This document shows positions 1 to 8,242 of a stretch of DNA of 64,000 bases, piece by piece. Positions within the stretch are counted from its first letter, which is position 1, and each line of letters starts with the position of its first letter. Made by a program: the position numbers and the translations under genes. The notes beneath the pieces are model-generated. The model was given only the letters and a program-made list of their open reading frames with translations, was not told where the DNA came from and did no database searches. Source of the DNA: Pseudonocardia terrae. Lineage in GTDB: Bacteria > Actinomycetota > Actinomycetes > Mycobacteriales > Pseudonocardiaceae. The stretch lies in assembly GCF_021343995.1 (NCBI RefSeq), contig NZ_JAJTTE010000016.1:62001-126000 (forward strand), written 5' to 3'.

Positions 1-1
1 G

Positions 2-679
2 ACCGCCCGCGCCCGGCACGGCGAGCCCGCCGTCGAGCGCGCGCCGATGCGCCTCGACGCGCTGCCATTACGCATCGGGCCCGCCGCTGCCGAGCCGTTG
101 CCGACCGCCCGCTCGGGCCACGTGCTCGCCGGCGTGTCCGGGGACCGGCTGTCCCGGATCGAGCTTCCTCTCGCGCCCGGGGCTCCGGTGCTGGTCGCCG
201 GTCCGCCCCGGTCGGGTCGGAGCACGGCGATCGTGCAGTTGGCGACCGACGCGGCCCGGCGCGGACTAGACGTCGCCCTGGTCGCGGGCCGGCCGTCCGA
301 GATACACGAGCAGGCGATCCGGGCGGGGGTGCGCGTCGTGGCTCCCCCGGACGTCGCGGGCGCGGACCTCGTCGCCGTGGACGACGCCGAGCTGCTGACG
401 GTGGACGACGAGTTCGTGGCGGCGCTCTCCGCCCGGCCCGGCCTGATCGTCGGCGCGACGCTGGACGCCTTCGGCTTCGGGGCTCGCGGCCTCGTGCAGG
501 CCGCACGGCGCCGACCGGGCGGTGTGGTGCTCCTGTGCCCACCGAACAACCTCGCCGCAGAGAACGTGGGCGTGAAGATCGAGCGGGGGAGCGGTTTCAC
601 CGGCCCTCCCGGCCGCGCCCTCTTCGCCCTCGGCGGCGAGCTCATCCTCGGCCACGTGATCGATCCCGCCGCGGACTGA
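2..679 (+). CDS. EccC/FtsK-SpoIIIE-like ATPase, C-terminal part (type VII secretion)
   Basis: The frame is open from the left edge, so only the last 225 or so residues of a larger protein are visible. They form one P-loop ATPase domain with a Walker A-like GPPRSGRST, in which the usual Lys is Arg, and a Walker B-like LVAVDDAELL. The end, with a conserved GRALF and a small hydrophobic tail, is like the last (third) ATPase domain of EccC-type motors, which is often degenerate. EccC drives export of WXG100 substrates through the inner-membrane ESX channel; the WXG100 genes at 3.2-3.8 kb fit this. The first ATG (47) is internal, since coding continues upstream of it. An ordinary FtsK/SpoIIIE translocase is the main alternative. 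Confidence 0.72.
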   Translation, partial: TARARHGEPAVERAPMRLDALPLRIGPAAAEPLPTARSGHVLAGVSGDRLSRIELPLAPGAPVLVAGPPRSGRSTAIVQLATDAARRGLDVALVAGRPSEIHEQAIRAGVRVVAPPDVAGADLVAVDDAELLTVDDEFVAALSARPGLIVGATLDAFGFGARGLVQAARRRPGGVVLLCPPNNLAAENVGVKIERGSGFTGPPGRALFALGGELILGHVIDPAAD

Positions 680-699
680 GCCTGCTCCCTCGACCATCG

Positions 700-1140
700 C
701 TGAGGAGACCCGCGACCTGCGGCGGTCCACCCCCGTGCGGTCCGCCGTCCTGCTGTTCGCCGGAGGGTGTGGCGCTGAACCATCGCCGCCCGCCGCGGCC
801 ACCCCGGTGCCGCGACCGACAGGGTCTGTGTCGAACGCGACCAGGTGATGGCGCAGCAGGCGAGCGCGGCCGCGCTCCTCGCCGCATGGCGAGCCGGTGA
901 CGCTGGCCGGATGCGGCAGCCGAGCACCGCCGCCACGCAGGACCTCAGCGGGCCGCTCGTGCCGACGCTGCTCCAGGTTCGGCCGGGAGAGGAGGCGTTC
1001 GCGACGACCGAGGACGTCAACGGCGAGGGGAGTGTCGGCGCCTACCTGCGGGTGAGCAGCGGCCACAACCACTACTTCGAGTGGCACACGAGTACGCCCG
1101 GGGCTGGCTGGTGGACAGCTGGGCCCCGGACGTCGGCTGA
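700..1140 (+). pseudogene. Frameshifted small lipoprotein gene
   Basis: Three consecutive reading frames join into one plausible lipoprotein. Frame 3 (about 708-846) has a basic start and a hydrophobic stretch ending in a lipobox-like LLFAGGC followed by a Pro/Ala-rich linker. Frame 2 (about 840-1088) continues with QASAAALLAAWRAGD and ends near NHYFEWH. Frame 1 (1090-1140) ends with GWLVDSWAPDVG and a stop. A GAGGAGA ribosome-site-like sequence lies at about 701-707, but no ATG follows it; a GTG at 735 is in frame. At least two indels are needed. It sits 20 bases after the EccC-like gene, so it may have been a cell-envelope partner of the secretion system. This reading is inference; the stretch could also be non-coding. 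Confidence 0.4.
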
Positions 1141-1146
1141 GTCGGG

Positions 1147-1731
1147 TTACGAGAAGCGCAGGGTGCGGGCGATGGCGTCGAAGACCTCGTCGAACTGGTC
1201 GACGAGGTCCAGGTTCGGCGTCATGAACGACAGCGCCGCCATCCGGGACATCCCCTGGACGGGAACGAAGTAGCGGCGCAGGTGGGCGGGCTGCGGCTGG
1301 TCCCACGCCGGGTCGTCGACCTCGGTGACACCGGAGACGAGTACGGCCTCGCCCGCGGGCAGGTCGACGGGCATGACCTCGACACCGTCGCCCCCCAGCA
1401 GCTCCTCTAGCACGTCCGCCCCACCGATCGGCGGCGACAACGCTAGGGTGACCTGGGCGGACATGACGAACGGCGTCTCCTCGCCCTCCACCTCGACCAG
1501 GTCGGTGTAGAACCCGGCGAGCACGACGTCCGCCACCGCGGAGAGCCTCCCGAGCCGCACCGCGAGCGGGGCCAGGAGCGCGACGGCGAGCTCTCGGTTC
1601 TCCTCGGCAGCGAGGGGGATCTTCGCCGCGAGCTCGGCCGCCACATCCCCGACCCGCGGGTCGATCTCAACCCAGCCGGGCGGCAAACTGATGCCGACGG
1701 AGTGCGGCGGGACAGTGGGGGACTCACTCAT
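1147..1731 (-). CDS. Small DcrB/PsbP-like protein of the type VII locus
   Basis: 194 residues with no signal peptide. The start (VGISLPPGWVEID) and the end (FMTPNLDLVDQFDEVFDAIARTLRF) follow the pattern of DcrB/Mog1/PsbP-fold proteins, whose last helix often reads F-D-x-I-x-x-T-L. The start overlaps the end of the upstream WXG/coiled-coil protein by 8 bases, so the two are probably translated together. That position, directly behind a candidate secreted effector, would suit a chaperone or immunity protein, but no specific function is shown by sequence. The family call is from general fold resemblance and is tentative; the coding call is strong. Confidence 0.7.
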   Translation of the reverse strand: MSESPTVPPHSVGISLPPGWVEIDPRVGDVAAELAAKIPLAAEENRELAVALLAPLAVRLGRLSAVADVVLAGFYTDLVEVEGEETPFVMSAQVTLALSPPIGGADVLEELLGGDGVEVMPVDLPAGEAVLVSGVTEVDDPAWDQPQPAHLRRYFVPVQGMSRMAALSFMTPNLDLVDQFDEVFDAIARTLRFS

Positions 1732-3229
1732 CGGGACTCGCCATCGCCTTCACGGTTCGCTTGACCACCGGCTCCGCCACAGCGCCCGCGGAATCCGCGA
1801 GCCAGTCGTACTTCGTGTGCTCGCCCAGCATCTCACCGGAATTCGACACGACCTGACCCGCGAAGCTCTTCCAGTTGTCCGGGCCGCGGTCTTGCACGGT
1901 GGGATCCCCGAACTCCTGAATGTCCTTCTGGAGGTCGGTCCACCCGTCGCGCAGCTCGAACCCCGCATCCACCGCCTTGCCCCCGGTCCGGAAGGCGGCG
2001 GAGGCTCGGATGTACCCCTTGGACCCGATGTCCAGGCTCCTGCCGATGGCCTCCTCCGGGTTCGTCAGCTTCCGGTACTGCGAGGGCGCGCTCTGGATGT
2101 CCCGCACGATCCAGTTGCTCGGCTTCCCTGCGTCCGACAATCCCTTTGCCGCCTTGATCGCGCCCAAGCCGCGCAGCCCGAGGGCAGAGAAACCGAGATC
2201 GACACCTCGACCCGCGACCTGAGACCAGCTCGCGTTGCCGTAGCGGACGCTGAGCAGAGTGCCGAGGAAGGCAAGGCCCTTGAGCGCGACGGAGGTGATG
2301 ATCATGGCGGCGGCGATCGGGCCGACGCCGGGGATGAACGAGAACCAGCTCAGCACCGTACCCACGGTTCCGACGATGTCGCCGACGGTGCTGAAGATGT
2401 TGAGCCAGGACTGGAACGTCGCGCTCGACGTGAGATCGCGGAAGAAGTCGTCGGCACCGGACAGGAGCCGGTCGATTCGCACCGGTGTCGTGGCGGCGTC
2501 CCACGCCTTCTCCCACAGTCCACGGTCGTCATAGCCGGGGGCATCGGCGGCCTTGATCCGGGCGGCGGCGGTGCGGGCGGCGTCGTCGCGGACTGCTTCC
2601 GCCTGGGCCGCGAGCCGTTTAGCGGCCTCGACCCGGGCCTGTGCCTGCGCGGCCTCGGATGCCGCGGCGCCCGCCCGGCGGCGGGCGTCGGCGGCCTGGG
2701 AGCGGGCGGCGTCGCGCTGGGCTGCGACCCGGCGCTCCCAGTCCTGCATGGCGGCCTGGTAGGTCGGGTCCAGCGGCGCGGCGATCGCGGCCTGTGCCCG
2801 CGCCGCGACGATCTTGCCGTCGGCGAAGAGGGCGGTCCCGTCCGCGGTGCGGGCGTCCCGGTTCGCCGTGTCCCGCCGGGAGGCGGCGGCGTCCCGGTCG
2901 ATCAGGGCCGAGCCGGCGTCGGACTCGGCGCGGCGTGCGGCGGCCTGGGCCTCGTCGAGGCTGCGGGCGAAGTCCCGCAACGCCTCCGACGCCTGGCGGT
3001 AGTGCGTGGCCATGGTGATCAGGTCCGGGCCGATCTTGGCCAGCTTGTCCCGAAAGGCGTCCGCGGCCTGGCCGCGCCAGACCTCGGGGCCCGAGCCTCC
3101 GTCGAGCGCGCGTAACCGGGAGGTGATCTGCTCGGCCTGGTCGCAGACCTCGCCGTAGGTCGAGGCGAGCCGCAGCGCTACGCCGGGATCGCCCGGGACG
3201 GGGTTCCCGCCCAAGGCCTCCCAGCTCAT
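1724..3229 (-). CDS. WXG-domain coiled-coil protein, candidate type VII effector
   Basis: About 501 residues. I chose the ATG at 3229 because it forms an ATGA overlap with the preceding WXG100-like gene and gives the sensible start MSWEALGGNPVPGDP; the frame stays open 28 codons further upstream. Residues about 1-100 are a helical WXG-like module with VWRGQAADAFRDKL. Residues 100-240 are a long Ala/Arg/Asp-rich coiled coil. A strongly hydrophobic segment around residue 290-340 (SWFSFIPGVGPIAAAMIITS) may insert in membrane. The C-terminal 160 residues are unassigned. The architecture (WXG head, coiled coil, hydrophobic hairpin, variable tail) is like long type VII substrates of the LXG/WXG kind. 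No toxin motif is recognised. Confidence 0.75.
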   Translation of the reverse strand: MSWEALGGNPVPGDPGVALRLASTYGEVCDQAEQITSRLRALDGGSGPEVWRGQAADAFRDKLAKIGPDLITMATHYRQASEALRDFARSLDEAQAAARRAESDAGSALIDRDAAASRRDTANRDARTADGTALFADGKIVAARAQAAIAAPLDPTYQAAMQDWERRVAAQRDAARSQAADARRRAGAAASEAAQAQARVEAAKRLAAQAEAVRDDAARTAAARIKAADAPGYDDRGLWEKAWDAATTPVRIDRLLSGADDFFRDLTSSATFQSWLNIFSTVGDIVGTVGTVLSWFSFIPGVGPIAAAMIITSVALKGLAFLGTLLSVRYGNASWSQVAGRGVDLGFSALGLRGLGAIKAAKGLSDAGKPSNWIVRDIQSAPSQYRKLTNPEEAIGRSLDIGSKGYIRASAAFRTGGKAVDAGFELRDGWTDLQKDIQEFGDPTVQDRGPDNWKSFAGQVVSNSGEMLGEHTKYDWLADSAGAVAEPVVKRTVKAMASPDE

Positions 3230-3528
3230 GACGCCCCGCCGTCCATCGTGTCCTCCAGCATCGTCTCGGTCTTCGTGTAGTGCTCCAGCGCCAGGGCCGC
3301 GTATTCCTGGCACGCCCGCAGGTTCTCGATCAGCTGGTCGCGCCCGCCCTGCCAGCTCTGCTCGAAGTGGCCGACCGCGTCGGCCACTTCGCGTGCCCCG
3401 ATCTCGTCCCCGGGCAGCGGTGCCCGCCGGGAGCCGAGCTCGCTGAGCGCGCCGATGAGCGTCGAGAGCTCCTGCTGGATCCGCCCGAGCTCGTCGAAGT
3501 CGACGAACAGCTCACCCGGCGCGCTCAC
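3226..3528 (-). CDS. WXG100-like protein
   Basis: 100 residues, helix-turn-helix hairpin size. The turn motif reads SWQGGRDQL, so W-Q-G takes the place of WXG. The C-terminal part has YTKTE, which fits the YxxxD/E export signal of type VII substrates. The start is GTG at 3528 with a GGGAG ribosome site just upstream. It lies 14 bases after the canonical WXG100 gene and overlaps the next gene by ATGA, so the cluster is an operon. It probably pairs with the canonical WXG100 protein or with the WXG head of the downstream effector candidate. Confidence 0.78.
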   Translation of the reverse strand: MSAPGELFVDFDELGRIQQELSTLIGALSELGSRRAPLPGDEIGAREVADAVGHFEQSWQGGRDQLIENLRACQEYAALALEHYTKTETMLEDTMDGGAS

Positions 3529-3542
3529 CGCCCGGCTCCCGC

Positions 3543-3833
3543 TCAGCGACCGGCGGCCTGCTGGAGGCCCTGCTCGGTCTGCTCGTAGGTGTCAGCGGCC
3601 GTCTGGAGGAAGCGCCCCATGTCGTCCATGGCCTGCTGGATGGACTGGGCGCCCGACTGCCACTCCTGCCAACGGGACTGGAAGGCCTGCGACGCACCGC
3701 CCTCCCAGCGCGCGGCCAGGTCGGCGATCTGCGACGTCAGTCGGGTGAGGATGTCGTTGACGTCAGCGGCACCGGTTTGGACGGCGGCGGACTGGGTGCG
3801 CAGATCCTCGAAGGTGACAGCGAGCTGAGCCAT
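3543..3833 (-). CDS. ESAT-6/WXG100 family protein
   Basis: 96 residues from the ATG at 3833, preferred over the one four codons upstream because a GGAG ribosome site lies six bases before it. It is a typical WXG100 protein: two helices around the turn RWEGGASQAFQSRW, then a C-terminal YEQTE that matches the YxxxD/E secretion signal. Such proteins are exported as helical-hairpin dimers by EccC-driven ESX systems. It is the first gene of the leftward cluster. Confidence 0.9.
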   Translation of the reverse strand: MAQLAVTFEDLRTQSAAVQTGAADVNDILTRLTSQIADLAARWEGGASQAFQSRWQEWQSGAQSIQQAMDDMGRFLQTAADTYEQTEQGLQQAAGR

Positions 3834-4006
3834 GGTGATCTCCAAATTGAGTGGGAGCAGGGGCGTGATCCCCGTTGTCCTTCGGGGTGGGTGGGACCAC
3901 TGTTACCGACCCGTCGCGCGCCGTCGACGAAGAACTCTTCGGTCCGCGCCGGGCGTAACGATTCTCCTTGTCGCGCCGACGTTTCGCTGATGTGAGGGGT
4001 GGGGTC

Positions 4007-4822
4007 ATGAGCGCGCAGGAGCCGGTCGGGCGGATCTCCGGGCTGCTCCCGCCGGGCTCCGCGTATCCGGCGCCGGTGGACCTGCGACCGGGTCAGGTGT
4101 GGACGGTCGGCCGGCGGGACGAGCGGTTCCTCGCCGAGCGCCCGGACCGTGCAGCACGCCATCTCGGGGTGCCCGACGCACGCCCCGACCTCTCGGTGAG
4201 CCATCTCGAGCTCCGGGTCGGCAGCCTGGCTGTGGCGATCAGCTCCAGCCGTAGCGCGGGGGTGGCGGTGGACGGCGTGATCCGGCCGAGTCCTGCGGTG
4301 CTGGCGTCGGGGACGAGCTATGTGAGTCCCACAGTCGACGGCCTTCACCTGGACTTCGTCGTCGACATCCTGGTGGGGGACAGTTTCGCGGCCGGAACGG
4401 ACATCCTCCCCGTCAGCGGCACCACACTGACCCTGCGGATCGACCTCGAGATCGGCTCCGCTCTGTGGCGGGTCGCGCACGCGCTCGCCTGGCCCTGCAC
4501 CTCGGCGACCCGCCGTCCGCACGTCGTCGGCTGGTCGGGCCGGGACGTCATTGAGAGGCTCACCCAGCTTGGTTGGCAGTCCGCCACTCGTAACGTCACG
4601 ACCCTGGGGCAGCAGCTGCACACAATCGCGGACAAGGTGGCGAACTGCCTCTTGTCCGACGGGCGTCGCGCCGACCTGGTCTTCCCAACCTGGCCTCCGT
4701 GGTCGGAGGGGGAGCCGGACGAGACCCGTGACCAGCGTGCCGAGCGGCGCAACCGAGTGGTGGCGGAAGCCCTGTGGCGGGCGCGAGCAGTGGAGTCGAT
4801 GGTGATCGACAACGCACGCTGA
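4007..4822 (+). CDS. FHA-domain protein
   Basis: About 271 residues from the ATG at 4007, which is preceded by a GGGGTGGGG purine stretch. Residues about 35-105 look like a forkhead-associated domain: WTVGRRDERF at the first conserved glycine/arginine, SVSHLELRV at the S-x-x-H position, and a following AVDGV turn. FHA domains bind phospho-threonine. The C-terminal 100 residues, after WSGRDVIERLTQLGW, look helical, possibly a small winged-helix module. The gene starts divergently from the WXG100 cluster and converges on the kinase gene with one base between stops. A kinase substrate or phospho-sensor of the secretion locus is the likely role; this is inferred from context. Confidence 0.68.
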   Translation: MSAQEPVGRISGLLPPGSAYPAPVDLRPGQVWTVGRRDERFLAERPDRAARHLGVPDARPDLSVSHLELRVGSLAVAISSSRSAGVAVDGVIRPSPAVLASGTSYVSPTVDGLHLDFVVDILVGDSFAAGTDILPVSGTTLTLRIDLEIGSALWRVAHALAWPCTSATRRPHVVGWSGRDVIERLTQLGWQSATRNVTTLGQQLHTIADKVANCLLSDGRRADLVFPTWPPWSEGEPDETRDQRAERRNRVVAEALWRARAVESMVIDNAR

Positions 4823-4823
4823 G

Positions 4824-6455
4824 TCAGCCAAGGACGGTGGACTCCCCGGAGAGCCGGTCCGCGGTCACGATCGTCCCTCCGTCCGTCGCCTGCCGCGTCA
4901 CGGGGTTGAGCTGAGGCGCCGGGCTTCGGACGTCGCCCCGCTTGACGATCCCGACCTGGTTCCCGTCAGGCAGGACGATCCAGCCGATGCGAGTCGCGAT
5001 CCCCGCGACGGTGCGGCGGCTCTGGTAGAGCCCTTCGGCGTCCTTGGCGACCTGCGCCGAGAACGATCGCTGCACACCGCCGACGGTGACGGTGCCGAGC
5101 AGGGACAGCTGATCAGCGGTCGCCTCGACCGACGTGCCCTGGGCGCCGCCGTGCAGGACGACTCGGTCACCGTCGATGGTTCCCTCTAGCCAGGCTTCGA
5201 CGGCCTTGCCGTCGCAGAGATAGCCCGCAACCCGACCGTCCTTGACGCCGATCGCCACCGTCAACTCGTTCCCGCTAGTGCGGCCGGTGTATACGGCCTC
5301 CCCGACGACCGGGGTCTGCCTGGTGGGGGTGGCGGCGACGGGTGGAATCGCGGCGGGAGCGGCGGTGGTCGTGGCGCCCGCACGTGTGTCGACCGGCGCG
5401 TTCGCCTCAGCGGACGCGCCCCGCAGGGACGCACCGACCGCGACCAGCACCGCGAGCACAGCGACCCCGGCCGCTGCGGGTACGAGTCCTCGGTGCCCGA
5501 CCACGCGCTTCAGACGCGGTCGCGCGGTCGCCTCAACGGGCGGAGAGGCGGCTCGGCGCCGAGTGGTGTGACCAGAATCCGGGGTCTCCTCGCGCACCGC
5601 TGCAGAGGCCTGCGCTGCCGTCGCGTGCGGCACGTCGAGGGCCTCTCGTGCCGCTCGCGCGAGTGCACCGGCAGAAGAGAACCGCTCGGCCGCGTCCTTC
5701 GCCATGCCCCGGCCGACCACCTCGTCGAACGCCTGCGTGTGAGGGAGCACCTGGGAGGGATGCGGCGGCGGCACCTTCATGTGCGAGTGCATGAGCATTG
5801 GGAGACCCTCGCCCGCGTACGGCGGCCTGCCCGTGATCATCTCGAAGAAGACGCAGGTGAGGGCGTAGACGTCGGATGCCGCGGACACCGCGCCGTCGAA
5901 TTGCTCGGGTGCCATGTAGGCGAGGCTGCCGAGCAACGCGCCGGTCCGGGTCAGGGAGTGGCTGCGTCCGGTGGTCATCGGGCGGGTGATGCCCCAGTCC
6001 GCGAGGTAGCAGAAGTTTGCGAGCCGACCGTCAAGCAGGATGTTCGACGGCTTCACGTCCCGGTGCACCAAGCCGCTCTCGTGGGCTTCGTCCAGGGCGC
6101 TCGCGACCTGTTCGAGGAGCACGACCGCGCGCTCGACCGGCAGCGGGCCGGAGCGCTCGATCAGACCGAGCAGGTCTCCGCCGTCGATCAGTTGCATGTC
6201 TATGAAGAGCCGGTCGTCGATGGACCCGTAGCGGTGGATGGTCACGACATGGGGATCGCGCAGCTTCGCGACATGGTGTGCCTCGCGGCCGAAACGGTGC
6301 TGGAACTCCGTATCGTCCGCGAGGTGCGGAGCAAGTCGCTTGAGCGCCACGTATCGGTCGTGGTCAGTGTCGAGTGCGCGGTACACCTCACCCATGCCGC
6401 CGCGGCCGAGGAGCTCCACCAGCCGGTACGGACCGAAGCTCTCGCCCTCACCCAT
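4824..6455 (-). CDS. Membrane Ser/Thr protein kinase (PknB-like)
   Basis: About 543 residues from the ATG at 6455, chosen because the kinase domain begins at once and upstream codons lose the G/C third-position bias. The features are the glycine loop GRGGMG (17-22), Lys39, Glu58, the catalytic loop HRDVKPSN (131-138) and APE in MAPEQF. The magnesium-binding motif reads DWG (153-155) instead of DFG, a conservative change. A basic, Pro-rich linker leads to one transmembrane helix at about 323-344, then an outer domain of about 200 residues rich in beta strands (YTGRTSGNELTVAIG). It converges on the FHA gene and so is a likely regulator of the adjoining type VII locus. Confidence 0.93.
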   Translation of the reverse strand: MGEGESFGPYRLVELLGRGGMGEVYRALDTDHDRYVALKRLAPHLADDTEFQHRFGREAHHVAKLRDPHVVTIHRYGSIDDRLFIDMQLIDGGDLLGLIERSGPLPVERAVVLLEQVASALDEAHESGLVHRDVKPSNILLDGRLANFCYLADWGITRPMTTGRSHSLTRTGALLGSLAYMAPEQFDGAVSAASDVYALTCVFFEMITGRPPYAGEGLPMLMHSHMKVPPPHPSQVLPHTQAFDEVVGRGMAKDAAERFSSAGALARAAREALDVPHATAAQASAAVREETPDSGHTTRRRAASPPVEATARPRLKRVVGHRGLVPAAAGVAVLAVLVAVGASLRGASAEANAPVDTRAGATTTAAPAAIPPVAATPTRQTPVVGEAVYTGRTSGNELTVAIGVKDGRVAGYLCDGKAVEAWLEGTIDGDRVVLHGGAQGTSVEATADQLSLLGTVTVGGVQRSFSAQVAKDAEGLYQSRRTVAGIATRIGWIVLPDGNQVGIVKRGDVRSPAPQLNPVTRQATDGGTIVTADRLSGESTVLG

Positions 6456-6650
6456 CGCCACACGAAGCCATTCGAGAAGCTGCGAGAACTCGTTACGTTC
6501 ATCATCAGTTCTGCGGAGCCGGGCTCGCGCCCACTCCGCAGTCGCGCGACTGCGGAGGTCCGTGCCTGCGGCGGCGCGGCTCCCATCAGAGAAGCACGGT
6601 GGCATCCGTGTGACATGGCTTGACAGCGTAGGAGCCTGTCGAGGGAAGTG

Positions 6651-6900
6651 ATCTCCGCTATCCGCAAGTGTTCGGCGACGGCGAAGACTGCAGCGCCGGC
6701 GCTCGTCCTGGGGCCCAGGACGGACATTCTGGCGTGGAACCGTTGGCGGCCAGGGTCTACGCGGACTTCGACGCCGTGACCGTGCGTGAGCTCAACTACG
6801 TCCCGCTGATCTTCACCGACCGCCGGATGCGGGAGCTGTTCGCCGACTGGACAGCGGTCGCCCGGGCCTGCGTGGCGATCCTGCGGCGGGCCAGGACGGG
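6651..6900 (+). pseudogene. Remnant of an MmyB-type XRE regulator (ligand-binding domain)
   Basis: Frame 1 reads TAAPALVLGPRTDILAWNR (about 6684-6745). Frame 2 then continues with LAARVYADFD, RELNYVPLIF and LFADWTAVARACVAIL (to about 6895). Joined by one frameshift, this closely follows the MmyB-like ligand-binding domain consensus, D-I-L-A-W-N then a late D-W-x-x-x-A-R. The N-terminal helix-turn-helix and the C-terminus are missing. The fragment ends where similarity to an integrase on the other strand begins (about 6888), so the junction is probably an old insertion or deletion point. Confidence 0.6.
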
Positions 6901-7529
6901 TCAAGAAGGGGGTCCTGGCGGGCGCGGAGGCGGGTCACGACGAACTCGGGGAGCGGGACGACGCGGAGAGCCATGGCGCTCTTGCCGTCATGGACGACGA
7001 GGCCCCTGCCCTTGATCGGGTAGACGTTCTGGCGGACGGCGACGACAGGCACACGGCGGACCTCACCGGGGCCGACAATGCGGAGGCCGTCGAGGTCGAG
7101 GTCCATCCAGCGGACGGCGCAGATTTCGCCGACGCGGAGGCCGGAGCCGAGGGCGAAGCGGATGAGGTCCGGCATGTCGGCACGGACGGCGGTCCGGTCG
7201 GTGTCGACGAACTCGAGGAGCCGGCGGCGTTCCTCAACCGTGAGGCCGCGCGGAGTGGTGGTGGTGAAGCCGCGAGGTGTCTCGATGCGATCCAACTCGC
7301 GGACCGGGTTCGTCGGGATGACCTGGTTGAGGACGGCCTGCTGCATGACGCCGCTGACGATGGCTCGGATCATGCGGCGGGTGTTGGCGGCGTGGGCCGG
7401 CTTCTCCTCGAACGTGCCGTCACGGTGGCGGACGACCTTCCGGGCCTGCTCGAGGTCGGCGAAGAACGTGTCGAGGCGGGCGACGGTGCACTCGGCCAGT
7501 CGGAGCTCGCCAAGCTTGGGGATCGTCAC
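6888..7529 (-). pseudogene. Truncated tyrosine integrase, relic of an element related to the one at 60 kb
   Basis: About 210 residues match the intact integrase at 59042-60277 almost residue for residue, from KLGELRL through GSGLRVGEICAVRW to RLRARQDPLLDPSWP. The N-terminal arm-binding region is missing (similarity stops at about 7520). So is the C-terminal catalytic part carrying the H-x-x-R pair and the tyrosine (similarity stops at about 6888). It cannot be an active recombinase. The differences from the intact copy are scattered substitutions, so it derives from a sister element, not from a recent duplication. The 160 bases up to 7693 hold no recognisable gene. Confidence 0.88.
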
Positions 7530-7693
7530 CGGGTACGGAAGCGCAACGGCGCCCTTAAGGCGCGGCGCTCCTCGATGACCGCCACCCTGCGCAGGTCAGC
7601 CATTGACTGCCCGGACACACCGCGGAGCAACTCGTTCGCCCAGCCTTGACGTGCCCCGGCGAAGGTGCCTGTCAGTCACGGAGGATCGGCTCC

Positions 7694-8242
7694 TCATGCA
7701 CCGCTCGGGTCAGGCCGGGTCCAGACGTGTAGTCGGGTGGTCGCGACCACGAGCGTCCGGCCGGTGTCGGAGAACCCGGCGGCCCGGACCGGCCCGTAGC
7801 CGCCCGCGACGACGAGCTGCGAGGCGGTCGGGTCCTCCAGCGGGTCGGGCGCGTCGGGTGGGACGAGCACCACCCCTTCCTCGGGCCAGTCCGGTGCGAT
7901 GACGGTGACCCACCAGCCGTCGGGCGTGAAAGCACGCAGCCCGCCGCCCCACAGCCCGGCAACTGCGATCCGTTGCCCCTCGAGTGGTCCGATGCCGGGG
8001 GCCGACACGGGGTAGGGGTCGTCCTCGAAGTCTGTGTCGTCCGATCTGGCAACCACGTCGCCAGTAACCGCGTCAAGGACCCCCCGCCCGCTGTGCGAGA
8101 GCACCAGGAGCAGGTCCGTTCTGGGGGCGAAACCGACAGCAGTCACGCCGGCGATGAGTTGACGCACCACACGCCAAGGCGAGGGCGGGTCGCCGACCTG
8201 CTTCACTCGGAGCAGTTGGACGGTGTGAGCGATATCGGTCAT
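7694..8242 (-). CDS. Putative immunity protein of the Tc/Rhs toxin
   Basis: 182 residues without signal peptide or membrane segment. The pattern of short strands (TAVGFAPRTDLLLVLSHS, GPVRAAGFSDTGRTLVVAT, LHVWTR) suggests beta-propeller-like blades. Its ATG overlaps the stop of the giant TcB-TcC gene by ATGA, and it is the last gene of the operon. In polymorphic Rhs toxins a small unrelated gene directly after the variable C-terminal domain normally encodes the cognate immunity protein, so that role is inferred from position. No family is recognised. Confidence 0.6.
   Translation of the reverse strand: MTDIAHTVQLLRVKQVGDPPSPWRVVRQLIAGVTAVGFAPRTDLLLVLSHSGRGVLDAVTGDVVARSDDTDFEDDPYPVSAPGIGPLEGQRIAVAGLWGGGLRAFTPDGWWVTVIAPDWPEEGVVLVPPDAPDPLEDPTASQLVVAGGYGPVRAAGFSDTGRTLVVATTRLHVWTRPDPSGA

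Noticed and set aside
1691..3115. Plus-strand open frame of 474 codons
   Set aside because: Antisense to the WXG coiled-coil protein; low-complexity Gly/Arg/Val composition.
7530..7693. Minus-strand peptide with GWANELLRGVSGQSMADLRRV
   Set aside because: Possibly a transposase or other fragment, but too short to assign and without a sound start or end.
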